From Gaeumannomyces sp. JS-464 (Eukaryota; Ascomycota; Sordariomycetes; Magnaporthales; Magnaporthaceae): DNA of 64,000 nt. A model generated the notes under the pieces. That model worked only from the letters and a program-made list of their open reading frames with translations, searched no databases and was not told the origin of the DNA. Of the stretch, positions 1 through 9,428 are shown piece by piece. Location of the stretch: the NCBI GenBank assembly GCA_002197995.1, contig NGZR01000007.1:1570399-1634398 (forward strand). Reading direction: 5' to 3'. Within the stretch, counting starts at the first letter, position 1; each line of letters starts with the position of its first letter. Position numbers and translations under genes: made by a program.

Positions 1-200
1 ATCATGTCCTTGACGGGGTTAAGGAACCTTTTAGTTTCCACCTCCATCAGCCCGACGCCGGTCATTCGCACCAGCATGGACGCGTCGCTGGCTGCGAGCT
101 CGTTAAGAAGACCGCTCTTGTTGAAGGCGGGTACCATGCATGACGTCCATGAGCACGTCGGGCTTCACATCGGACCCGATCATCTCCGTCATCGCCGCAA

Positions 201-980
201 TTGTCTCGGCCGAGGCGCAGCCCGGGCTTGTTCTCCGACCGCGTACGCCCGCCGACTCTGACGGCCTCCGGTGCTCAGGTTGGTGTCGGTGTCGGTGGGG
301 TGTCGTGCGTCCACGGGTGCGCGGCGTCGCCCGCCAAAATTATCGACGTTTTGAGGCCGTCGGAGATCCTTGGGGCGTGCGAGATCTGCGATAATTGCAT
401 GTCGCTCGACCTCGGCCTGACATCGGGCGTATACGTACATGGTGACGAGGAGGGCCTGCTATGAGGCCGACTTGGCGCTAGCCCCGTTCTCCGTCCCCGG
501 CCTTGAGACGCTTTCCAACAACCCTCTCATGATCGTCTCGATTAAGGAGCGGCCTGTGGTATGGCACGCCGCCGAAACGCTGACTCAAACTCAGTCGCCT
601 ATGCTCAGAAGGGTCGTCCGGGAAATGATCATTTCCATGGAGACCGGGACGAACGAGGGCCCGCTCTACCTGCGCCTCAACCCCGCGACCGTGGTGGACG
701 AGAGGGCCATGCCCCTCTTCGAGACCAAGGATGTGGACGGGTTTAAGCTCGACTGCAGCATTACGCTGGAGATCTGCACCGTCGTGGAGCAGATAGTGCG
801 GGAGCGCGAAAGGCGGACGAGGAGTACACGATTAGGCTCTCTTTGGCTCGCGGCCACATTCTAGTCCGTGTTTATGATTTGCCCTTTAACACCGAAAACG
901 CGATAAATATGTGGTTCCGCGAAATAACGACGATCACTTTCACGATCACGAGCGCAAAAGGCAGCCGGCTACCTAAGCAC
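201..980 (+). pseudogene. Unrecognised broken coding fragment, left end of the virus-like block
   Basis: Three overlapping open stretches on the plus strand (201-464, 439-864, then on to about 980 in another frame) read like one protein interrupted by frame changes near 455 and 830. The middle part is rich in acidic and hydrophobic residues with no low complexity and looks like true coding sequence rather than chance. I recognise no family, signal peptide or membrane segment. It sits just left of other broken fragments that include a NADAR domain and an SF3-helicase-like relic, so I treat it as part of the same block. A run of about 19 A at 1026-1044 follows. The true start may lie left of the window. 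Chance open frames in GC-rich DNA remain possible. Confidence 0.3.
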
Positions 981-1143
981 GGCCCAAAACCAGGCAAATG
1001 AAAACGAAAATGACCGCCGAAACGAAAAAAAAAAAAAAAAAAACGACAGTGACGGTGATAATGCCGTCCCTCTCAAGGGGGATACCGAACGGCCTCGACG
1101 ATGCGCTCCCGCTAAGGGCCCGATAAGGTAGTATAAGGCGAAC

Positions 1144-1803
1144 ATGGGTAAAGTGGTCACCTCGAACGACAGCCCGGAGTCGGGCGGGGAAGGCCTGAGC
1201 GACGGCCGGATATTCGCCATGGAGGCCTTCCCGCTAATCGTGGGCCACGCCGTGGTGACGAACGGCTACCTGTGCACGTGCGAGTCCGTGTACATGGACG
1301 TTAGCGACTACGAGATGCCGGACGCGGTGTCGAAGCTGGCCGTCAACAACCTCAAGTGGCTGGTCGGGTCCGACCCCAACACCATCTTCTCGAAGCCGAT
1401 CATGGACGGGAGCATATTGATGAGGGCATCCGAAGTCTACATGAACGGCGGACCTTTGTGCATGTACAACAACCACGCCGTGGTGGAATCCACGAACCAC
1501 TCCCCGAATAATATGTTCTGGCAGAACCTCTACCCGCCTCTGGAAAGCGTCGAGTGCCACTACGGGCTCTGGTTGCTGCACAACAACGGCACGGCCCCAC
1601 TCGGGACAGCCGCCGGGGACAAGAACGAACCCAAGAATCCTGAAGAGAGAGCACGCGGGGTTCCTGGACGCCTGTTACACCCCGTCCTCGAAGGCGGCCG
1701 GCAAAGCAAGGACGCTAGCGTTCTCCGTCCAGGAGAGGGTCAGGGCCACCAGGGCGATCCACTTGTCGATGGTGACCTTGCTCCTTACCACGCAGATGTC
1801 TAG
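1144..1803 (+). CDS. Unrecognised ORF (219 aa), virus-like block
   Basis: A 219-codon ORF from ATG at 1144. Roughly the first 160 codons have well-mixed protein-like composition (many Asn, Tyr, Met and hydrophobics, for example NHSPNNMFWQN), unlike the Arg/Ala/Pro-rich shadow frames typical of this GC-rich DNA. From about codon 165 the reading becomes low in information, while a neighbouring frame at 1655-1760 looks more protein-like, so a frame break near 1640 is likely. No family is recognised. Its 3' end overlaps the 3' end of the minus-strand NADAR reading frame, a convergent overlap more typical of compact viral genomes than of fungal genes. It is probably a relic. Confidence 0.35.
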   Translation: MGKVVTSNDSPESGGEGLSDGRIFAMEAFPLIVGHAVVTNGYLCTCESVYMDVSDYEMPDAVSKLAVNNLKWLVGSDPNTIFSKPIMDGSILMRASEVYMNGGPLCMYNNHAVVESTNHSPNNMFWQNLYPPLESVECHYGLWLLHNNGTAPLGTAAGDKNEPKNPEERARGVPGRLLHPVLEGGRQSKDASVLRPGEGQGHQGDPLVDGDLAPYHADV

Positions 1804-2556
1804 GTCGCTGAACGGGTACTCGCCGGTGGTGACCGACGAGTTGCTCAACACGTTTATCAGCTCGTCGATGGGCCTCGACGCGGTCGTGTCCCAGGACGTT
1901 TTCCCGCTAACCGTCGCGTTCGTCTCGGCCCCGGTGTTCACCCTCGTGTTCCTTGCAGTCATGGTCGTCGCCGTCGCGGTGGTGATCGCGTTGATCCGGC
2001 TGTCTGTGACCTCGCGCAGGCCGAGCGCCGCGTTGACGTCCGTGGGGTCCAGCTCCGGCATGTTCATGAACGGCTTCGTCGTGCCGTTCATCAACCTGCG
2101 CGAGATGATGGACCTCACCGTCATCAGCGCCTCGCCCAGCTTGTTTTCACACCACCTCCTCATGTTGATCGTGGCCTCGGCGTCCGAGAAGCCGATGCCC
2201 CAGATCCTGCCGGTCGGACTGCTCTCCACTAGCGTCCTCTCGTCCGTGCTCATTAGGATCTCCCTGAGCCTCCCATCCTGGGTGAACAACAGCACGCTTT
2301 TTTCAACCCACGTCGTCTGGTCGAAGCTCCTCACGCTCCTCCCCATCCTCCTCCTGTACTCGGCCGGATGCGCCTCCGGCGTGGTGACCATCTCCGCCAT
2401 CTCCATGTCCCCGAAAATCTCAGCCTTGCCGTACATAATGAATTGCTCTGTGGTCGTGAAGGTCTTGTTGTTCCAAACGGAGGGCGACTTATACTACTGA
2501 CCGAGCTCCCCATAAATGCCGTTCGGCTTCCAGAAGAAGACGAAGGCGTCGCGCAT
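1675..2556 (-). pseudogene. NADAR-domain (YbiA/DUF1768-like N-glycosidase) reading frame with in-frame TAG
   Basis: NADAR proteins are N-glycosidases acting on ADP-ribosyl groups and riboflavin intermediates. They occur in bacteria, phages, giant viruses and some fungi. Reading from ATG at 2556, the domain is complete over about 165 residues: an aromatic start (FVFFWKPNG), the position normally held by the QWY motif, the active-site helix TTEQFIM (about 2440-2460), RIWGIGF (about 2188-2210) and the closing NKLGEALM (about 2121-2145). The Trp of QWY is replaced by a TAG stop at 2494-2496, the only break in the domain; a TGG-to-TAG change fits a CpA-to-TpA mutation on the other strand. After the domain the frame continues as Thr/Ala-rich sequence of doubtful reality to 1675. 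Domain identity is strong from motifs. Viral origin is inferred from the neighbours. Confidence 0.72.
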
Positions 2557-2599
2557 GTCCGTTATGGTGGGCAGAAGATGGTGACGAAGGTGGTTATTA

Positions 2600-3830
2600 T
2601 CGTGGCGACCGCCGTAACGTGTGGGTGAAGAACCGGTTTGACGGACACGATCTCATTCCCACCATACTGAGCACCATCACCGACATGAACCGCGATGGCG
2701 CCACCGCTATCGTGGCCAACAACAGGGGGACCGAGGCGGTCACCCCAACGAAACCACGGAGGAGGACGTGCGCAGCGATGCCGGCATCGACGTCCAGGGA
2801 AACGGTGGGTACCTCTGGTTCTTCGACGACTTCCCGTACATGGGGCCTGTCGAAAGGCGACAAGGACATGGTCAACTGAGCGGTGTCGCGCAGGTCTGTG
2901 ACCGTGAGGGACACCACGTACTACGTCTACTGCAGTAACATGGCCTTGTAGTGGCAGATGGAGTCCCCTACGGCCGCGCAGGAGCTGTCGGATGTGGTGG
3001 GCATCAACGCCCGGGTCAACTACACGACCGCCCTCATAAGGTTCTACCCGCTTCTGTCTAGGCTCGCTTTCCCGCTGGGCCACATCAGGAAGAGCGTCTG
3101 CATAGGCACAGGCTGTTACCGTCGAGCACACAAACTACGGACCGATCGTCAACTACAGGCCCCACGAAACGATCATCGACAACCCGAGGGGCGACGAGCA
3201 CAGGAAGATGTACATGTTCGTAGCCCAGCCGATTATAATATCGTTCCCGTTCGAATGCCCTGTGAGGGAAATGCCGGATTACGAAGGCGAGGTACTTAAT
3301 AACATTCTTCTGCCGTTGAGGGACAACCAGAAGCTCAATTTCCTATGGAAGATGGGCAAAGTTCTTACGGACCCTGTCAAGAACCCATCGGTAATCACCT
3401 TCTGTGGGCCACCGGCGAGGAGGACAAAAGCGTATTAGCGTTCAACGTCAGCAGGATCTTCGGGACCGGTTCCAAGTGGACGGTAACGGGCCTCATCGGG
3501 AAGGATTCCAAATGGCCGAACGACGAAACGGTGATAAAGCTGGCCGAGAAGAGGCTGATCATCGGCGACGAATGCAAGATCGAGGACGACATGAACTAAA
3601 CATAAAGCGCTGGACCTCCAACGCCCCGATCGAATCCAACACCATCCCGGCGTATCTGTCCCAGACCATCATCGGCATTACCAAAAAACTGGGCTTTTTG
3701 AAACGGGCTCGATTAACAACAGCATCGGGAGGAGAGTCATCGTTTACAGAATGAACAAAAGGCTGGGGAACCTCAGGCCGTTCCCCAAGGAGTCGATAAC
3801 GAACAAATCAGGTTCCAGTTTATCGCCCTG
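2600..3830 (+). pseudogene. Superfamily-3-helicase-like (D5-type) relic, several frame breaks
   Basis: SF3 helicases replicate viral and plasmid DNA; D5-type versions are core proteins of large DNA viruses. Pieces in order: 2640-2790, a TAG at about 2948-2950, 3000-3110, 3140-3410, 3411-3596 and 3600-3790, separated by frame changes. In the right order and spacing I see a Walker-A-like ATGEEDKS (ending 3431), a Walker-B-like RLIIGDECKIED (3551-3588), KRWTSNAPIE (about 3607-3640), and GSINNSIGRR followed by hydrophobics (about 3706-3747), which matches the arginine-finger motif of SF3 enzymes. Asp replaces the Gly normally found before the Walker A Lys, so ATPase function is doubtful even if the frame breaks are sequencing errors. 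The helicase call rests on motif order, not a search. Another AAA-type NTPase is the main alternative. Confidence 0.48.
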
Positions 3831-3839
3831 GCCCTTTCG

Positions 3840-5060
3840 GTGTCCTAATGCTACGAGAGCCTCCGGTTTCGCTCGAGATAGCCTTGGAAATGGAGTTTAA
3901 GAAGAGTATGCGCCACGTTACGGCCGTGATGATCATCGACCCGTCGGCGGCCGCGGAGTGCAGGGCGGCCACGGCCCGGATGGCGGTGAGGGTCGGCATT
4001 CCGTCGACCGTCTAGTCAGCACCTTCGCCGCTAGGTCGGCCAGGCTAGTGTGCGAGTCCAAGTACGGCATGGCATTTATAGTCGGGATCAAGGTCATCAC
4101 CTTCAGGTTGACTTTCACCGGCCGCCAGTACGTGGGCAGGAACTGGGGCAAGACCACGATCGAATTCGAGAGCCTGAAAAGCAATGTGAATGTTATCTAG
4201 GTCAAAATCACCGCCGTGGCGACGATCGTCTTCGTGCAGATGCACAAGATCGCGACTACTCATTTCGATGTGGCGAACATATTCGCATTGGCAACTGCAT
4301 CACGCACACCATCATCTTCAGCACCATGGCCACCAACACCAACCAGCACGGCCAGGGTCGTCATCGTCTCGAAGCCGGACGCGCTGAAGAAGTCCGATGG
4401 TTCGCGCGAGAAGGTGATGGCGGATTCGATGAGCAGGATGGAGTTCGACACCACCAACGCGTCCAAGTGGAAGACCACGGGCACGCACACGTTCGGGGCC
4501 ATGAAGAAAAACGCCAACGCGATTATGATCACGGGTAGGAACATCGGCGCTGAGCAGAGGGTACCCGAGTGGACGGGCGAGCAGCTGGAAATCATCGACC
4601 GCGCGAAGAGGGTCGTCCTCTCGGTCGCGCCCGTGACCAGGCACAGCGTCATGGGCCAGGACATGGAGTTCGTCGGGCGCGACGAAAACGGCAGCATCGT
4701 GCTCACCGAGGAGGCCTACGTCTCGACCCTCGACCCGTCCATGTACTGTACCGGCTTCGGACCGAGAAGTACGACACCACCGGCTTCCCCCGCTATTACG
4801 CGGACGTGGTCATCGCTGACGTCAAGGGCACGCGGCTGGTCAACCAGTGGACCTCGGAGGGCGTCGTGCTCGAGAGCGTGGCCCCGAACGTGCTCATGCA
4901 GGGCAACAGACCGGGCAACACCAGCGGCCGCAGGATCGGGCACCACTTCACCAGGATCGGCCTGCCCGCGTACGCCTTCGGCCCCACGTTCAACACCCTA
5001 AATCAAAGGCTCGACGAGTGCATGTCCCAGGTCACGACCACGAGGGGCTACACTAGATGA
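3840..5060 (+). pseudogene. Unrecognised broken coding fragments, virus-like block
   Basis: Plus-strand reading appears to continue through a chain of pieces: about 3855-4015, 4020-4200 (ending at a TAG), 4201-4300, 4370-4755 and 4755-5060, with frame changes between them. The longest part (4370-5060) has mixed hydrophobic/charged composition and would encode about 230 residues ending in TGA at 5058-5060. I recognise no domain. The pieces abut with almost no spacer, unlike the 0.5-3 kb gaps between genes further right. They may be one large protein or two. I judge them real but decayed or mis-sequenced coding sequence belonging with the NADAR and helicase-like pieces. Confidence 0.3.
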
Positions 5061-5084
5061 ACGCCTCCTGTGGCGTGTCGAACT

Positions 5085-5567
5085 TCAGCATAACCTTCTC
5101 GTACCCTGGGCAAGGGGATCCAGACGACCAACTGCTGAACGGACGCCCGTCCCTGTGCCTGGGCACCACCGCCTCTCGATCACGTGCACGCCAAGATGGT
5201 GTATGGCAAGCCGGTGGCGGACAGGACCTCGTACGGCCTCAGCATCAAGATGCACAACGCCTTCAACGTTGCCGTCGTCGACTACCATGGGCCCCCGCAG
5301 CAGGGCTCGACTGGTGTTGATGACGGAAGACAGCGAGTCGAAGGTCCCGCTAAGCCAGGGCCCGACCAAGTTGTAGTCGATGTCGGGCTGCCAAAAGACG
5401 CTCCATACTAGGGGGCGCAGCGCCCAGTCGGCCGCGCTGAGGGTCATGTAATACCTCAAGTCGGCGACGAGCTGGTGAACACGGGTTGCGGTACGCGAGG
5501 CATTCCACGGCGCGCGGCGGGGCTTGAAGGATGCTACGGCAAGTTCAGGGTCGAGTTGACTGCTCAC
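5085..5567 (-). CDS. Weak unrecognised ORF at right edge of the virus-like block
   Basis: A 160-codon minus-strand frame whose first 90 codons are protein-like (Trp, Tyr and Leu rich, for example LRYYMTLSAADWALRPLVW), after which it becomes Arg/Gly-rich. A plus-strand frame at 5184-5290 looks equally protein-like, so coding may change strand near 5290. No family recognised. I include it because it marks where the dense coding-like texture ends. Confidence 0.18.
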   Translation of the reverse strand: MSSQLDPELAVASFKPRRAPWNASRTATRVHQLVADLRYYMTLSAADWALRPLVWSVFWQPDIDYNLVGPWLSGTFDSLSSVINTSRALLRGPMVVDDGNVEGVVHLDAEAVRGPVRHRLAIHHLGVHVIERRWCPGTGTGVRSAVGRLDPLAQGTRRLC

Positions 5568-5569
5568 AA

Positions 5570-7768
5570 AAAAGCGGCAGGGCGAGCGCGGCTAAAAGGG
5601 CTGTGGTGGACGGTGGCATCTCCTCGTACCCACCGTCGGGAAATCGGTGGCGGCACATGAATATCCAGGCCCAGGATTTCACACAACTCGACGAGGAGCT
5701 CAGCGGTGCGCGAGGCGCTCGGCGGCTTCGTGCACTTTAGCGGCCTTAACAGGGTTCTTCACCAAGATGACGATGCGGTTACTACTGGGACTCCAGTGTG
5801 CCGCCCAGATTGAGGGTCGTCGCCTTCTGCTGGCCCAACCCGGCCCTGGCGCCAGGACGGCACACAGCCATCTGACGAGAGCTCCGGATGCGATCGGACC
5901 GAGGTCAATCAATGCATCAGCAGGCCCGGCTTGGTATGCGTCGATAGTGGTGGGATACAGACGGTTTTTAGTGTACAAAACCGGGTCTGATGAAAGCTCG
6001 TAGAGTTTGGCGGAGATAATGTAAGACCAGCATAGGGTTAGGATCCTGACACTCCTTTTATTATCTTATTCCGCAGCATGGCAAGCGGTATAGTGCACGA
6101 GACGAACGGTCACTGCTGGCAGATGGGAACGCAAAGGTATCCACCTGCACTCACCACTGACCGTCTCGGAGGATGGCGATGGAGACTTTGTGCCTATCTA
6201 CCACACGGTGTTACCATCGAGACCAGAGGCGTTCAGAGGGATCTGCAAAGGCAGGGCAGGGACATCCCGGAGCAGGATTGTGGGATTACAGGTCCCCCAC
6301 GGCATGCAGCCGGGTGGCATAGCCCGCGCCAGTACAAAAAAGCGGCTCCACGTTTGCCGCGCTGCCCGGAACGTGGCATTAATCGCCAATGGGGTAGGAA
6401 CCAGCAGATCGTCGTAGAGCCCGACCAGCTGGTCCGTCTCTGACACCAGCACGGATGATGAAGACGGCGAAAACGGTGCTGCGCAGTGCGCGGCAAGCTC
6501 CTCATCCGGATCGATAGAGATGCTTCCTGCCGTCTTGCCACCCCTGCGCTTTGTAGAGTCCCGGTCTATGACATGGACGCCGGTGAGGACCCAGCCGCCA
6601 ATGCGTGACGTGTCAGCAGCATCGCAGGAGGCGCCGAACGACAATGGTTTATACAAGGGTCTGGGTGATTCTGGCTCGAGAGGGGCTATCGATGAATGTG
6701 GTTGCTCGCGGCGTCGAGGCGCGACCGATTGACGGTACCGTAGGGGTGAAACTAATGATGATGATAAGCACACGACGGCGATAAAAACCGACGTTAAAGA
6801 AACAAACCGTCATAAATATGGGTCCTCATCTATCGCCCTGCTGAAACACGCCGTTGGCTTTTGGCAAACATCTTCAGTTTGTGTCAATGCTGCGTCCGAA
6901 TGCAATCAGGACCGCAAGCGTGTGGGGAGCTGGTTTTGATGCAGGGCCGAGCGTGCCACGTCTGGGGCTGATCAGGTACTTTGCATAGTCTCCAATTGGG
7001 TGACACCTGTAGCTGCCAGTATCTTCAAGTGTATTCAATCGCGGAAGAAATTCGCATCACGACTCCAATGTTTGCTATACTAGCTGCCCTTTTCAGGTAC
7101 ATTCTGAAATCTTTGGCCTGGGCAGGCAGATCTGCTCCGTCTACCACAAGAAATGTGGCGGTGTTTGACATGAGTGTCTTTCGCTAGCGCCGGCCATTGA
7201 TCCACCCGAACGCCATCATAGCTCAAGCCTCAAGCTCAGTCTCCAAAGATCTCCTTCCTGCACCGCCGCCTGCTGCACAGCGTGCCTGGTGGAAGGGCAC
7301 CGGTGCAATTCTAAACGGGACCAATACTTCTGCGCGTCACATTCAGCTGCCTTGCCACGATTAGGTGTCGGCCTGACGCCCCCGGCCGAGTTAACGACAC
7401 CGAAGCTCAGCTCCGCGCCGTCTTCGGCCCAGCTCGAGCACTGCCTTTAGGACGTTGCTCTGCCGACCAGTGCCGTCGAGGACGAGCCGGCATTAGCTCG
7501 CCCCTCCGAAATAGTTCGTCTTCCTGAGAACTTGCTGTAAATTCTAGGTCAAATACAGCAATACTAACCGCTTCCTACATGTCAAATACAAACTTAACCA
7601 TGATTTTCATTCGTGCCCATCGTCTATACATAAGCCAATCGTTCCCAAGAATTCACATTGACAAACTATTATAACATCCCAATATCCAAACAAAGCTTAT
7701 CTTCAGACTTAACCCTTCCTCATTTTGTTCACCCCTAGCACAGTAAATGAAATGTCTGGAGTTAACCT
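5570..7768. other. No supported gene
   Basis: Open frames here (for example minus 6198-6773, 191 codons, and minus 5700-5978) are Ser/Pro/Arg-rich and carry no motif I recognise. Base composition becomes more AT-rich from about 7550. I see no RNA gene or convincing transposon end. Confidence 0.5.
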
Positions 7769-9428
7769 TTACTGTTCAGCATTGCTCGACTGGACGTCTT
7801 GCTCGACTGGCTCGGAAACGGAGTCACCATCTGACTGCGTCAGGGCCCCTAGCTCCTGGGAAGGTCCTGTTGTCTCAGAAGGCGGTGGAACATCGAAGTC
7901 CAACTTCGACGGCAATTGATCAATGGCGGAGCAGATGTTCTTAAAATAAGCGGGCATCCAAATGTCATAAACGTTGGTGAATCGATACGCTGTCCATTTG
8001 TCCTTGCCGTCAAGCGCGGTGAAGTCGAATTTATGGATTGGATGGCGATAGTATTTCGTATCCTTCCCATCTATCACTGGATAATGACCATAGATCCTCA
8101 GAGCTATCGTCGTGCGAGGCTGAGAAGCCGAGAACCCGGCGGTTGACTTCACGCTTACGCCCACGCCCCCCAGCGCGGAAGAGCTCGACGATGGCCCGCA
8201 CCGCGAGTGTTATGCTATGGGCGTTCTGCCGGTCTGCGATATCGAGCGCCCCGGCGCCGCACTTCACCTCGCACGTCAGGAATGGGAAGTACATGAAGTA
8301 CGTGGCCATAAAAAGGGACTGGTCCCCGGAGATAAAGTCGCTAATGAATGGTAACAGCTTGGCGAGCTGGCACTTGGTGAATGCATCTCGTTTGAAGCCG
8401 ATTGAGTAGTCGGGCTAGGGGCGAGGACTAGTGAAGGGGACCGAATTGTTCCACCCTTCGTTACGCTCTTAACCAGAATGTCCAGCTGATTTACACCGAA
8501 TGTGGCAAAACTTTCAGCCGAAGGAACAATAAGTCGAGTAATATCTTGAATAATTCGCGCCTCATTTTTGTTGTGTATCTTTTGGCATGTCGTTTCGAAA
8601 AAGTCGTCCGAAAAAGTGTATCGCCAGGGACTGGTTGCGTCTTCTCGAGGAGTGACTGGCAGAGAACCTTGCTGGCATCGGGCAAGGGCAAAGGAGCCTT
8701 GGCCATATAGCTACCTTTGACTTCGAGGAGGGTCTCATAACGCTGGTCTCGGTATGGTGCGCTTTTCTCCTCGCGCGGCTTCTGGTCGCTTGGAGTTGAA
8801 CTGGCAGAGTTCGATCGCTTGCGTGACAGGTTGGACGAGGATTTCTTCCGCGCAAGCAGACGCTTTATAGTGGGAACCATGTCCGAGCTATCTTCGAGGT
8901 TGACCACGTCCTCTGGTCAATGCCCTTCCTTCGCCCAGAACGCAATCGGGTCAGTCTGTGCAGGGTCGCCGCTGCCAATCGTTGGCTCGCCGAATGTGGT
9001 CTCAGCAGGCGGGGTGTGGGATTTCCGTTGCCGCTTCTAGCCTAGGTCTAGGCTGTACTCGAGCGTGTCGTCGACCGAGTGTTTGCGTTTGCGACCCCTG
9101 CTTTAAGCGGGCACCAGTGGATGCTGTACACAGTTAGGTTGTGATTTACTCCAATGCATGGACGGAAGGCATACCTGTGCAGCCAGCGTTTCTTTCCGTG
9201 TAGACGGACGTGGGCGATTGCGTTCCGCGCTTTTAGTTGCGGGCTGCTCTTGAATGCGACCACGCTCTCGAGTTGTGCCTTTGCGCGACCAGATGCCTTG
9301 CGGTCGCTTTCCTGCCAACTGTTAGCAAAGGACTTCATATGGCGCCGTGAGGGACTATTACCTTGGATCTTTGGCGCCGGCGATGGACGCCGCTTCTGGG
9401 CCGCTGGCTAGGCCCGAGTGCGGGCCAT
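7769..9428 (-). pseudogene. Decayed fungal DUF7924-type gene
   Basis: It resembles a fungal-specific family of nuclear-looking proteins of unknown function with a C-terminal DUF7924-like domain. The structure is still readable: ATG at 9428, a short exon to about 9375, a second exon to about 9173, an intron with GTATGC donor and CCTAAC branch site ending near 9104, then a basic N-terminus (GRKRKHSVDDTLEY). A Ser/Arg-rich linker (ASSTPSDQKPREEKSAPY) and the conserved core (MATYFMYFPFLTCEVKCG; RIYGHYPVIDGKDTKYYRHP; VYDIWMPAYFKNICSAIDQLP) follow. It is broken by three in-frame TAG stops (9408-9410, 9037-9039, 8415-8417), each one C-to-T from CAG, and by frameshifts near 8608, 8455 and 8125. The first frameshift is a lost base beside a short G run and may be a sequencing error; the stops look genuine. 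Such genes are often multicopy in accessory regions. Family naming is from memory of conserved phrases. Confidence 0.7.

Noticed and set aside
1763..2500. A 245-codon plus-strand ORF rich in Val, Leu, Ser and Met resembling a membrane protein
   Set aside because: It lies exactly antisense to the NADAR domain. The hydrophobic look is the reverse image of GC-rich codons, and the minus strand carries specific conserved motifs.
1675..4200. Use of TAG as a sense codon (recoding) in the virus-like block
   Set aside because: The same TAG pattern occurs in ordinary fungal pseudogenes (7769-9428) and in the LINE, so a CpA-to-TpA mutation bias explains it without recoding.
6198..6773. 191-codon minus-strand ORF considered as a possible effector
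   Set aside because: No signal peptide or cysteine pattern, Ser/Pro/Arg-rich, and no support from neighbouring exons.
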